From positions 1-25,928 of IMG/VR virus record IMGVR_UViG_3300025141_000647: 25,928 nt of DNA; one strand, given 5' to 3'. Made by a program: the position numbers and the translations under genes. The notes beneath the pieces are model-generated. The model searched no databases. It was not told where the DNA came from and saw only the letters and a list, made by a program, of their open reading frames with translations. This DNA comes from a virus. Numbering within the stretch: the stretch's first letter is position 1; each line of letters opens with the position of its first letter. Of the stretch, positions 1-8,570 are shown one piece after another.

Positions 1-1812
1 CCTAGCTTTGAGATTACGGATCCGAACAGTGGTTTTTCTAAATTTCCTAGAACTGAGAGTTACTTTATCAAAAGATGGAGGGGTGTCTCACGCTTATCTC
101 TTGTTGATATTCCTTCAGAGCTTAGAATTGAAGTCCCTACGTTTGATCCTGATGATTTTATGTATACAAATTCTGATGGGACCTCTACCTCTGTTGATGG
201 GGTGCAGAGTCGAGTAGATATGGTCTTTATCTACAGTAAGCCTGTAGATATGAGTGGAGTTAATATTCTAAAAAGTGGAGGTAAGCAAAAAATTACCACT
301 CCTCAATTAGGCATTGTAAAAGGAGCAGGTATTAGAGCCAACTTCCAAGGAACGTCTAACTTTTCTCAAGATTATATTACCAGCACAGGGGATACTCCTA
401 GTATCCTAGCGGCTCCTGGGGATCAGAACAACAGCACTATGGGTTTCACGGCAGCCTCTGGTAATGATATCGAATTTGATATTCGAGGTAGCTTCCCCTC
501 TCCTGATGACATTTTAAACTTAGCTCCTCTGATCTCGGAGCAGTTAGAGGAAAATGCTTATGAATTGGTGGGTCAGTCGATTATGCCTGTTGCGTATGTA
601 TGGGTTCAGAATGGTTCTACTCTTGTATCTCCAAACGATGTTGTTGATATCCGACCCTTCTTTAGAACGGCTGAATTAACCTATAACGAAAGAGGGGGTA
701 TTGCCGCAGCCTTCCCGCAGCTATCGCTTGCGAACCCAGCCGTAGGGAAAGGACAACTGGACTACGAACTTAGAAAACTTTATGATCCCCTAGATACCCG
801 AATTGGGAGCTTGGAGGATGGGGTCAATGGGATGACGAGAAACAACCAAATGACGCTGGCAACGGGTTATGTTTTTGGTGGATATAATTTCGGGCCTGAA
901 GGAGCTTTATATAACTTTTATGAAACCACTCACGGTAGTGACCCAGCCGCGTTGAGATCATATATTAAAAGTACTTATGCTTATGCGAGTGAATCTGCTC
1001 CTGTTCAGATACCCTTTTACCCCGACTGGGATTTAGCTCAATGGTGTATTCAAGGAGATATTGAGGGTAAGGGAACATACCCTAATGATCGGATCAATAC
1101 TTTCTTTGGCGATAACATCAGGGGAAGTAATGCTGCAAGCAACTCTCAGGCAACTGATGAGCAAGGACTTCACGCTGGTGGAGACCCTGAGGAGCTTAAT
1201 ACTTTTGAAGGTGTACGCAACTACGGAAGCACAGGCCCTTATGGTGTTGACACTCAAGGATTTAGCACTTCTTTCCATTATATCTCTAAAAAGATTAAAT
1301 TCCAGAGGCCGACCTGGCTCGCAGACTACTCGGTTGATGTAGACTTTTTAAATTGTCTTCCCCAGACCTATAGGGGAGGTTCTGGTCCTGCAAGCTACAC
1401 AGGACATTGGATTGAAAAGGGTTGGGATGAGTTTACAATCTATGTTGCTTTTGCTGCAACACCTACGACTGGTCTTGAATCTAATGCAACTGCTACTTTT
1501 CCTGCTCCCTACCAAACCACTGTAGTGACTAGCAGTTCTAAGAAAAAGAAGACAACAGCGAGTGTAACTGTCTCGGCAAGGGATGGGGGACGTTTCAGTG
1601 CTTTTGTGGTTCCTGTATCCACTATTCTTGCTTCGAACACAGATCCTTATAGCACTACCGCAGGTCAAGGCTACTTAGGGAACCCGAGGATGGGGTTATG
1701 CACCTATCCTACGGTACTTTGGAACTTTAAAGGAATTCCCATTAGTCAGGCTGCATTCCATTATGGAAACCTTAACGGAACGGACCAGACGATAACCTTG
1801 AGAACGAGTTAA
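1..1812 (+). CDS. Virion structural protein, probably baseplate or tail-fibre associated (5' end outside window)
   Basis: The reading frame is already open at base 1, so the gene starts upstream; 603 residues are visible, ending at TAA 1810-1812. The first in-frame ATG at 160 is internal, because the preceding 53 codons are uninterrupted and protein-like. No enzymatic motif is seen. The sequence is rich in Gly/Ser/Thr/Asn with many aromatic residues, typical of beta-rich phage appendage proteins. A central segment (about 720-860), with residues such as PFFRTAELTYNERGG followed by a Pro/Asn-rich SLANPAVGK stretch, resembles segments I associate with structural proteins of aquatic myoviruses; this is recollection, not a search. 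Another large structural gene follows 2 bases downstream, so the two are probably co-translated baseplate or fibre components. The exact role is unknown. Confidence 0.6.
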   Translation, partial: PSFEITDPNSGFSKFPRTESYFIKRWRGVSRLSLVDIPSELRIEVPTFDPDDFMYTNSDGTSTSVDGVQSRVDMVFIYSKPVDMSGVNILKSGGKQKITTPQLGIVKGAGIRANFQGTSNFSQDYITSTGDTPSILAAPGDQNNSTMGFTAASGNDIEFDIRGSFPSPDDILNLAPLISEQLEENAYELVGQSIMPVAYVWVQNGSTLVSPNDVVDIRPFFRTAELTYNERGGIAAAFPQLSLANPAVGKGQLDYELRKLYDPLDTRIGSLEDGVNGMTRNNQMTLATGYVFGGYNFGPEGALYNFYETTHGSDPAALRSYIKSTYAYASESAPVQIPFYPDWDLAQWCIQGDIEGKGTYPNDRINTFFGDNIRGSNAASNSQATDEQGLHAGGDPEELNTFEGVRNYGSTGPYGVDTQGFSTSFHYISKKIKFQRPTWLADYSVDVDFLNCLPQTYRGGSGPASYTGHWIEKGWDEFTIYVAFAATPTTGLESNATATFPAPYQTTVVTSSSKKKKTTASVTVSARDGGRFSAFVVPVSTILASNTDPYSTTAGQGYLGNPRMGLCTYPTVLWNFKGIPISQAAFHYGNLNGTDQTITLRTS

Positions 1813-1814
1813 AT

Positions 1815-4800
1815 ATGTCTCCGAGCCCCGACTCACAAATCAACTATGGGCCTGAAATAACTTTTGGTTGTGGCACTTTTCTTCCTGGTCAAGGACCTTT
1901 TAACCTTGATGACACCACGGGAGGCATTGATGTTCTCGATATAGATACTCCTTTGGATGGCACGGGTGTCCCTCCTGGGAAACCAGTTGATGATCAGGAA
2001 ATTGATTTTCCTCCTACAGGTCCAAAAGAATCGACAGGGCCTTTTGGTGGAGGAGTTATTACTCCAGGGGGCCAATTTACAGTAGGCTGTTCTGTGCCTG
2101 AAGCAACTAATTTTGATGAGACTGCTGATGGTTGTGATGAAAACGATCCCTCAAATTTTGATTGCTGTGAGTTTCTTGATGGCTGCCCAGACCCCTCGTT
2201 CGATAATTATTTAGAAGGGGCATGGGGTTGTGGTGGGACTTATGAGAACCAAGGCAATACAGATTGTTGCGAAAACGAAGGCCCAAATCTTGGGAATCCT
2301 GTAATAAACTTAGGAAACGGAGATATAGTTCCAGGGTTTGGTGAGTCTGGAGAGAATTACGGAGAGGAATTGTTTGTTGATATTACTTTGTATAGGGGAT
2401 CTCAGAATCCCACAGGTGAGTTGTTCTCTGTATTTACTCCACTCAAATGGGATCTAAATGGAGCGGGAGTGGCAGTTGGCGGTACTTTTAACGCAAATAT
2501 CGGGGGATATGAGCCACCTGTAACTATAAATCCCCCTTATTTTAGTAGATGGGCTCCCACCCCAACGGGCTTTGAAAATATTCTTTTTCAACACGGGACT
2601 GGACTTATAGGTATGAAGAACTTTACCGCTGATTTCGGACCAGGAGTTGAATGGAATGGAGAACCTTGTAATGGCATTCCTCTTGCTAATTGTAATGAGG
2701 AAATAACTGAGGCTCACTGGCAATGTGATTGGGTGAACCCTTGGCCTGCAGGGGAATGCGGCGAGGGAGGATGTTACGGATTCTTTTTTCTAACTGCTCG
2801 TATCCATTGGGTTGATACTTTGGCTGTTGGGGCTGGAGATGATGGATCGACAGGGAGCACATTATCTATTAGGAATATTATAAAACGAGTTGGAGCGGGT
2901 TTGTTGCCCCAGAAAGAAAAAGATATCTCTCAAAGTACTATTATTTCGCAAGCCCTTAAAGACAATAGGATTGATCTCAACGATCCTTCTATACAAGCTT
3001 CTATTATGGAGAATAATCCCCAAGGATTAATGGATAGTGATATTGCGTACACACTCACTCCAAAAACTTCTAAGATGATTCCCAACAATACAGGGAGTTC
3101 TGATCTATTTAACGAGGAAATTGATGAAAATCTAGCCTATATCGTAAATAATATCGACCAGATTCGTGACTGGGATTCCACTAAGACAAGGGGCGTAACA
3201 TTAAATTCATTACTAAGAAGTTTAAAGCCCGAAGCTAGAGCTTATATTTCAAAAATAAAAAATTATGACGGAACTCCTTTAACTATTTCTCAAATATTTT
3301 CCATGATTGGTAGTAGAGTATTAGATGGGACTTTAGGGAATGTTAATATGAAACTCCTCCGTAAGTATGCCGAGGCTAGTGAGGCTCTACAAAATTTTGA
3401 TATAATTAGAAGTAATTCTGATACAGTAAATGAAGTAGCAGCTTTAGCTTATATTGAACGAAATTACTATTCTTTAGATCCCGCTAGGAGCCAAGGAAAG
3501 GGGCGTTGGATCCTTCCTAATTGGAAAGTTTTTGCTACTGATGTGGACAAACATATTGAAATTCGAATTGCAAATGGTGATCTCAAAAAGTTTTATATTA
3601 AAGACGATAATACCTTAGTGGATCGAAGCAGTATTAAAGTTCAAGATGGGGACTTTGTAGAGGTTAAAGTAGGCGGGGTCCTTAAAAGATTTTTCTGTAA
3701 GTCGGAAATAGATCACGCTTTTCTACTGCCTGAGAGGGTAAGAATGAAAGCTGTTAGCCTTTTAGGGGGCGACCCCGCTAGGACTCTTTCGGTAAGCGCA
3801 GATGTCTCTAGTGAGATCGAGTTTAATTACTCTCTTAGCTCCGCTAGGCAAAACTTCTACGTTCTGAGTGCGGTTTTAAGCTCCGTTGTTACCGAACCAA
3901 GTGAACAAGGGTCCTATCTCCTCAAGAATACAACACTTACTTATCAGTTAATGGACACTAGTACTACTTCTGGTCTGGATGAAGTTAACGAATACATTAG
4001 ATACAAGGCAAACTCTAGAATCTATACTTTAGATGATGACGATAGAATGCTGGATTATATCGAGTCTACAGGAGAATTACAGGTGAAGCAAACGGATATC
4101 CTCGCAGATGCGCCTAAAACTATCAAGGCTACACCACTTTTAGTTAGGCAGATTCCTTGGTACGTTATAGTATACCCTACTAATAGGCCTGAGTATAATC
4201 TTCTGAACTCTAAGTCTAACCTTATTACTTATGAGAAGGGAAGAATATCCTCTAGGACTATAAGAACTGGCCCTACAATGGCTCCTGAATTCAATAACGG
4301 TACGCAGAATACATTTGCACCTGTGGTATTAACAGGTACAGATTATCCCGATGCTATTGGAAATTACTCTACTCAGAATAGGATTACTAGAATATCTCCT
4401 GATGCCAAAGTGTATCAGACAGGATACAGAAAAAATAATATAGAGTTGGGATCTGCTCAGGAGGTTAATCCTCCTAAACTTAAAACTACCTTTAGGGTAA
4501 TCAAAGAGATTATTACTGAATTAAATAATAATTATATCCTGGATTGGGACTCTTTAGGGAGAAGTCTGACCACTTTTGATGTTATTAGTAGACTAAATCT
4601 AAAGGAGTTTTGTAAATTTCTTTCCATAGAAAATTATGCTTTGCTATTCCCCTTCATTAAGAAGGGAGGAATAGAGAATGTAAAAGTATTTGAACCTACT
4701 GCATTCACTGGCGCACGGTTGGGGAACACAAAAACACAGCTAATCCAAAGGAGATCAACTGCGGGAGAAGACACCTTCCCTCCTATTAAGAGTATGGCAA

Positions 4801-4880
4801 CAGGCTACAAAATCTCTTCTCCCACTACTGCTGGCCCAGCGTTCGCCGCTATGGATAGGCAGCGTGTACCACGTACCTAA
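1815..4880 (+). CDS. Large Cys-rich virion structural protein with two GC-P-N(F/Y) repeats
   Basis: 1021 residues, starting 2 bases after the previous stop with only a weak upstream purine stretch, so translation is probably coupled. Residues 1-90 are Gly/Pro/Asp-rich and look like a linker. Residues 91-153 hold two tandem copies of a Cys module: GC, then P, then N(F/Y), then G-C, ending D-C-C-E. It resembles the 'GCTDPxAxNY' repeat known from secreted proteins of Bacteroidota and some aquatic phages. Residues 225-330 add further cysteines and many Trp/Phe/Gly. From about residue 350 the character changes to a mixed alpha/beta region rich in Ser/Asn/Lys/Arg, with no motif I recognise. It lies between a fibre or baseplate-like gene and the head cluster, so a baseplate, fibre or adhesin role is plausible but not shown. 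Confidence 0.65.
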   Translation: MSPSPDSQINYGPEITFGCGTFLPGQGPFNLDDTTGGIDVLDIDTPLDGTGVPPGKPVDDQEIDFPPTGPKESTGPFGGGVITPGGQFTVGCSVPEATNFDETADGCDENDPSNFDCCEFLDGCPDPSFDNYLEGAWGCGGTYENQGNTDCCENEGPNLGNPVINLGNGDIVPGFGESGENYGEELFVDITLYRGSQNPTGELFSVFTPLKWDLNGAGVAVGGTFNANIGGYEPPVTINPPYFSRWAPTPTGFENILFQHGTGLIGMKNFTADFGPGVEWNGEPCNGIPLANCNEEITEAHWQCDWVNPWPAGECGEGGCYGFFFLTARIHWVDTLAVGAGDDGSTGSTLSIRNIIKRVGAGLLPQKEKDISQSTIISQALKDNRIDLNDPSIQASIMENNPQGLMDSDIAYTLTPKTSKMIPNNTGSSDLFNEEIDENLAYIVNNIDQIRDWDSTKTRGVTLNSLLRSLKPEARAYISKIKNYDGTPLTISQIFSMIGSRVLDGTLGNVNMKLLRKYAEASEALQNFDIIRSNSDTVNEVAALAYIERNYYSLDPARSQGKGRWILPNWKVFATDVDKHIEIRIANGDLKKFYIKDDNTLVDRSSIKVQDGDFVEVKVGGVLKRFFCKSEIDHAFLLPERVRMKAVSLLGGDPARTLSVSADVSSEIEFNYSLSSARQNFYVLSAVLSSVVTEPSEQGSYLLKNTTLTYQLMDTSTTSGLDEVNEYIRYKANSRIYTLDDDDRMLDYIESTGELQVKQTDILADAPKTIKATPLLVRQIPWYVIVYPTNRPEYNLLNSKSNLITYEKGRISSRTIRTGPTMAPEFNNGTQNTFAPVVLTGTDYPDAIGNYSTQNRITRISPDAKVYQTGYRKNNIELGSAQEVNPPKLKTTFRVIKEIITELNNNYILDWDSLGRSLTTFDVISRLNLKEFCKFLSIENYALLFPFIKKGGIENVKVFEPTAFTGARLGNTKTQLIQRRSTAGEDTFPPIKSMATGYKISSPTTAGPAFAAMDRQRVPRT
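2085..2273 (+). repeat. Two tandem Cys-rich modules within the 1021-residue protein
   Basis: Residues 91-119 and 123-153 align as GC-x2-P-x3-N-[FY]-x-E-x2-x-G-C and end in D-C-C-E. Eight or more cysteines fall in about 60 residues, which suggests disulfide-stabilised or metal-binding units. The repeat shows at protein level; the DNA copies are diverged. Confidence 0.55.
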
Positions 4881-4969
4881 CAAATTGTAAAATAAAACAT
4901 ACTTCTTTCTTGTAGAACGCTAGATAAGTGTAGAGATTAAGAAATCTCAACCCTTTATAGGACATTATT

Positions 4970-5428
4970 ATGAATCACATGAATTTAAGCGATGAACTTC
5001 GCGCACAGTTAATCGAGTCTGCCTCATGGGGCAAGGCTGGTATTACACCTCGCCTCGATGAAGAGGTCATTAACGAGAAGAAGAAGAAGACGAAGGACAC
5101 AGGCGCAAGCAAAGGCGACAAAGGTAAGGACAAGGATGACTCCGAAGCCACGGATTACGAGGATGGCGGCGACCGTAGAGGCGACCAATCCAAGACTAGA
5201 AAAGGCAGGAGGGATTACGAGAATTGTGAAGAGGAAACAGCACACGCTTGCCCCCTCTGCGCGTCAGAGCTTTCTGAAGCTATCGACGAAGAGCGCCTTC
5301 TTGAGCATTTAGATATTGTTGTCGGTCTTGTTGATCGTCTCTCACAACTCCAAGAGGGTGATGAGGACATTGATTCCGTTATTGATGAAACTATTGCCGA
5401 ACTTCTTCTTCAAAACGAAGAAGAGTAA
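4970..5428 (+). CDS. Small charged head-cluster protein with CxxC (possible prohead core or internal protein)
   Basis: 152 residues, ATG preceded by AGGA about 6 bases upstream. Residues 35-85 are a low-complexity Lys/Asp/Glu/Gly region. A compact C-x6-H-x-C-x2-C cluster follows near residues 86-97 and could bind zinc. The C-terminal third is acidic and helical with regular Leu/Ile spacing. The gene opens the run leading to the protease, scaffold and capsid genes. T4 has small core proteins (gp67, gp68) at the equivalent site, so a prohead core or internal protein role is inferred from position only. The 89-base gap upstream holds a weak 6-bp hairpin (4933-4948) and no convincing promoter. 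Confidence 0.6.
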   Translation: MNHMNLSDELRAQLIESASWGKAGITPRLDEEVINEKKKKTKDTGASKGDKGKDKDDSEATDYEDGGDRRGDQSKTRKGRRDYENCEEETAHACPLCASELSEAIDEERLLEHLDIVVGLVDRLSQLQEGDEDIDSVIDETIAELLLQNEEE

Positions 5429-5447
5429 GTGGTAAAGGAGTTTTATC

Positions 5448-5990
5448 ATGGATAATATTGGCGATTTTGCCGAGCAATTAGTTTTAGGAGAGGTAAGTAA
5501 TGTTCAAAATGGAAAAGCCTTACCCCCTTCGCAGCGCATTCAAGAAGGCTTGGCTCCTGCTGGGAAGGATATCCAACGAACTCAAGTGCCTGATTCTTTT
5601 ATGCAAGAGATCCTAGGAGATAAGTATGTTTCCAAGGCTCCTGTGATTGAAGAAGCCGAGATTCCTGAGCTTGTTTGGACTGATCCAGACGGACATGATC
5701 CCGAGCCTGAGCCACAATCATTAACCGAAGAGACCGCACAACAGCTTGTTCCTTTATTGGAAGAAGTTAAAGGTCTTCTTAAGGAGATGACTGCGGCTGT
5801 GACGGGCAGCGGAAACATTGGTATTAGCATAGCAGGACCCCAAAAGGATAGTGATTCTTGGGAAAGCATGGAAAAGCGTTATGGCTACAAGTCCACCAAG
5901 AAAGCAGACCTTCCTGGAGACTCCACTAAAAAAGCAGTTCTTAAGGCATCCATCAAGAATAGGCTCTCAAAACGAAATGAAACTGACTGA
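5448..5990 (+). CDS. Conserved-type hypothetical head-cluster protein
   Basis: 180 residues with a clear AAAGGAG ribosome site 9 bases before the ATG. The N-terminal half is Pro/Glu-rich and acidic. A central predicted helix (about 92-118, alternating Leu/Val with Glu/Lys) could oligomerise. The C-terminal 45 residues become Lys/Ser-rich and basic. It lies 19 bases after the preceding gene, and its stop is overlapped by the next gene's start, giving a tight operon. No enzymatic motif is visible. The location in the protease-scaffold-capsid run suggests a role in head assembly or as an internal component; this is inference. Confidence 0.6.
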   Translation: MDNIGDFAEQLVLGEVSNVQNGKALPPSQRIQEGLAPAGKDIQRTQVPDSFMQEILGDKYVSKAPVIEEAEIPELVWTDPDGHDPEPEPQSLTEETAQQLVPLLEEVKGLLKEMTAAVTGSGNIGISIAGPQKDSDSWESMEKRYGYKSTKKADLPGDSTKKAVLKASIKNRLSKRNETD

Positions 5991-6420
5991 CATTTTTCAA
6001 CATCTAGAGGAAAGAAAGACTGGTGATTCACCAGGACGGAAAGAGTACACTTCTGGAGGGAAAAAGAAAGAAAAAAAGAAAGCGTTTAAGGGGAGAGTGA
6101 AAACTTATGATAGCATTAAGGTTGCCTTAGCGTCAGGTTCGGTAGGACAAATTTTTAGTACAACTGCTGCGGGTAGACTTTATGTTATTTCAAAGGGTAA
6201 ATGGGGCTCAAAGAGTGGCCGAGGTAAAATCGCAAAAGGGTTCACCCCTGGCAGTTCTACCCCATCCTCAGACTTTGCCAGCGTAAAAAAGCATGCCGCT
6301 CGTACTTTATTGCGGCATGGAAAGGGATCACGGAAGCTGGCTGCTAAGTACGGTAGTAGATCTATTAAGAAAGCAAAAGGAATCGGTGGAGAGGATGGCC
6401 GAACGGACAAAGGAGAATAA
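5977..6420 (+). CDS. Small very basic protein, probable internal head protein
   Basis: 147 residues from ATG 5977, overlapping the end of the previous gene by 14 bases. The frame stays open upstream to 5851, but that stretch lies wholly inside the preceding gene and reads as an out-of-frame shadow, so the downstream ATG is preferred. No strong ribosome site precedes it, and translational coupling is likely. Composition is dominated by Lys, Arg, Gly and Ser (Lys-rich run at residues 30-40, basic C-terminus), giving a strongly positive protein with no recognised fold. Its 3' end contains the ribosome site of the protease gene. A DNA-binding or internal head role is inferred from charge and position. 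Confidence 0.55.
   Translation: MKLTDIFQHLEERKTGDSPGRKEYTSGGKKKEKKKAFKGRVKTYDSIKVALASGSVGQIFSTTAAGRLYVISKGKWGSKSGRGKIAKGFTPGSSTPSSDFASVKKHAARTLLRHGKGSRKLAAKYGSRSIKKAKGIGGEDGRTDKGE
6409..6415 (+). promoter_or_regulatory. Ribosome binding site fixing the start of the prohead protease gene
   Basis: AAAGGAG lies 6 bases before ATG 6422. The longer frame from 6293 overlaps the preceding gene and yields an N-terminus unlike the family, so this site decides the start. Confidence 0.8.
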
Positions 6421-6421
6421 A

Positions 6422-8494
6422 ATGCAATTATTACAAGACACATTTATTATTGAAAACTTACAAGTGCTTAGTGAAGGTAAGTCTAGTGACAAGATGAGGA
6501 TCAAAGGGGTCTTTGGGAGATGCAATGAGAAGAATAACAATGGGAGGATTTACCCTACTGCTGTTTTAGAATCACAACTTGCTAAAGTACAACCAATGAT
6601 CTCGGAAAGACGTTTGTGTGGTGAGCTTGATCACCCACAAAATGATACAGTTAAACTGTCGAATGCTTCTCACTTAATTACCAAGCTTGAAATGAAGGGC
6701 GATGAGCTTATTGGTGAAGCGGAGATTTTAAAGACTCCCGCTGGCTTAACTGCTGCTGCCCTAGTAAACGGTGGGGTTAAAATTGGAATTTCCTCTAGAG
6801 GAATGGGGACTTTATCTGAGAACGAGACTGGTGAGAAGGTTGTTAACGAAGATTTTCGTCTTGTAACTTTTGATCTTGTTGCTGACCCGTCAACCAGAGG
6901 TGCATATCCTGGCTTATCAGAATCTACTGAATCAAAGTACGCTAGAGAAACACAAGGGAAGCTTACCAAAGAAAGCAACTTTGTTACGATGCTTGAGTCT
7001 AAAATGAAAGAAGCTTATCAGCCTTGGATTGATGAGTCACGCTCGCCAAGAAGTCTGAGGCAAATAGCAACTCAAACTCAGCAGCAAGGTTCAAAATTGC
7101 GAAAGCCGAAGACTGCGGAAGAGCTTGCTACCGAGAAAGCTTTAGCGGGTGAGAGGAAGCAGCCACCAAAGCCAGCCACAACAAAAGAAGCTTTAGAATT
7201 AGTTAAAGCTGATGGTCACTGGCATAGAATTGCTGAAATGATTGTGGCTAGTTTAGTTGAAGACCTATCAACGCCTGGGCCATTAAAGCCAGGACAAACA
7301 GCAAAAGGAAGAAAGGCTCTTTGGGCCAGTCGAGCTTCTGGTGCTACTACAAAACCAAAAGGTGGACAACCAAAAGATGAAGACCCAAAAGATGAAGACC
7401 CAAAGGCTGGTGCTACTCAAAAAAAAGTAGATGAAGACAATTGGATTCAAGATGCTGAAAAAGATATTGAGAAGCGAGGCACTGAAGGAGTCTGCACGGG
7501 AGACAAATTCGGTGGTCCTACATGCCCTCCTGGGTCTAAAAGATATAATCTAGCTAAAACCTTTAAGAAGATGGGTAAAAAAAAAGTAGCTGAAGCCTTT
7601 GAGACTGAGACGGATCAAGAGAGATTAGAACGAGCTAAAGAAAAAATAACCCCTCAAGCTGTGGGAACGAAAGGACCTGGTTTCAGGGACCGTATGAGGA
7701 TCAAAGCAGGTAAGAGGGCAGAGGCACAGGGAGACGTTCAAGCTTCTCGAATTAGACGCAGAGGCGAGGCTGGAGGTAATGTTGGTTTAAGAGCTAAGTT
7801 AGGCTTAGGTGGAGCAGGGTCTGCACGGTACTCTCAGAAAAGCAGTGATCTTCTGAGAAAGAGAGCAGGGATCGCGCAGCCACCCGTGAAAAAACCTGGA
7901 GTCTTGGACAGACTTAGGGGGAGATTTGGAGCGAATCCAGAACCACCAGCCGCAGTGCCCAAACGTGACGATATACCTCAAGCAACACCTGGGCAGCAGG
8001 GTATGGTTCCTGGAACTCTGAGAGACAGAAGTAAAGTAAAGCCTAAAGGAAAGCCTAAGATGAGTGACGAGGATAAGTATAGTGCAAAGGTGGCAGGCAA
8101 GGAAGAGCTTAGACGAGCTACTGCGAACGTAAGAGCGGCAGCAAGATCAGATAGCGCAGGAAAGACAGGTGAGTTTGGATCGGGAGTAAAATCTCAAGAG
8201 GACAAGGATATTGCAGCTAAGGCTATTGCTAGACGAGAGCGTAAGAGTGGTAAAAAGGTTAACCTTACCCCTCAACAAAAACTAGACCTGGGTCACACAT
8301 CCTATAAGCAAATTGGTAACATGCTCGCTGAGATGATGCACCTGAAAGAAGATGAAGCTAAACCAAAAACCAGAAAGCTGAAGAGCGGAGAGTACGGAAG
8401 AAGGGGTTACGGTGGAGGACCACGTAAAAAGACTGCCCTTGTAACTCAAGACGAAACGCAAGACAAGAGGGAGCAGGGAAGTACCCGACCTTAA
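6422..8494 (+). CDS. 21: Prohead core protease (T4 gp21-like) with a ~500-residue basic C-terminal extension
   Basis: 690 residues. Residues 1-165 match the T4 gp21 type of serine protease that matures the prohead. Visible motifs are GELDHP (His71), GISSRG (Ser124/Ser125) and DLVADPSTRG (Asp151 or Asp155), the expected His, Ser and C-terminal block of the family. The scaffold and major capsid genes follow directly, as in T4. T4 gp21 is about 212 residues; here roughly 500 extra residues follow, rich in Lys/Arg/Ala/Gly/Pro, with a 15-bp tandem DNA repeat (7370-7404), a segment with two Cys (GVCTGDKFGGPTCPPG), and two short amphipathic helices of a type that recurs elsewhere in this cluster. 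The tail may be a scaffold/core domain or a DNA-binding internal protein released by self-cleavage. Protease identity is confident; the tail's role is speculative. Confidence 0.85.
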   Translation: MQLLQDTFIIENLQVLSEGKSSDKMRIKGVFGRCNEKNNNGRIYPTAVLESQLAKVQPMISERRLCGELDHPQNDTVKLSNASHLITKLEMKGDELIGEAEILKTPAGLTAAALVNGGVKIGISSRGMGTLSENETGEKVVNEDFRLVTFDLVADPSTRGAYPGLSESTESKYARETQGKLTKESNFVTMLESKMKEAYQPWIDESRSPRSLRQIATQTQQQGSKLRKPKTAEELATEKALAGERKQPPKPATTKEALELVKADGHWHRIAEMIVASLVEDLSTPGPLKPGQTAKGRKALWASRASGATTKPKGGQPKDEDPKDEDPKAGATQKKVDEDNWIQDAEKDIEKRGTEGVCTGDKFGGPTCPPGSKRYNLAKTFKKMGKKKVAEAFETETDQERLERAKEKITPQAVGTKGPGFRDRMRIKAGKRAEAQGDVQASRIRRRGEAGGNVGLRAKLGLGGAGSARYSQKSSDLLRKRAGIAQPPVKKPGVLDRLRGRFGANPEPPAAVPKRDDIPQATPGQQGMVPGTLRDRSKVKPKGKPKMSDEDKYSAKVAGKEELRRATANVRAAARSDSAGKTGEFGSGVKSQEDKDIAAKAIARRERKSGKKVNLTPQQKLDLGHTSYKQIGNMLAEMMHLKEDEAKPKTRKLKSGEYGRRGYGGGPRKKTALVTQDETQDKREQGSTRP
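7370..7404 (+). repeat. 15-bp tandem repeat in the protease gene extension
   Basis: Two full units of a CCAAAAGATGAAGAC-type 15-mer plus the start of a third, encoding KDEDP repeats. This is an in-frame low-complexity expansion in the C-terminal extension. Confidence 0.75.
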
Positions 8495-8541
8495 CACCTA
8501 CATTTTAAATAAAAAAGTAGATTTTATTACCTTCTGCTGTA

Positions 8542-8548
8542 CATATAG
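8542..8548 (+). promoter_or_regulatory. Possible late promoter-like element upstream of the scaffold gene
   Basis: CATATAG lies 22 bases before the scaffold ATG, followed by a leader with a TAGGAG ribosome site. The 76-base gap (8495-8570) also holds an imperfect A/T-rich hairpin. The call rests only on resemblance to the TATA elements farther right. Confidence 0.25.
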
Positions 8549-8570
8549 AAGAACCTAGGAGACTATTAAT

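Noticed and set aside
5058-5312. Lys/Arg-rich overlapping ORF in the first small head-cluster gene
   Set aside because: It is a frame shadow of a Lys/Asp-rich low-complexity stretch with no ribosome site.
6293-6421. Longer N-terminus for the prohead protease
   Set aside because: The 43 extra codons overlap the preceding basic protein gene, and the strong AAAGGAG site serves ATG 6422.
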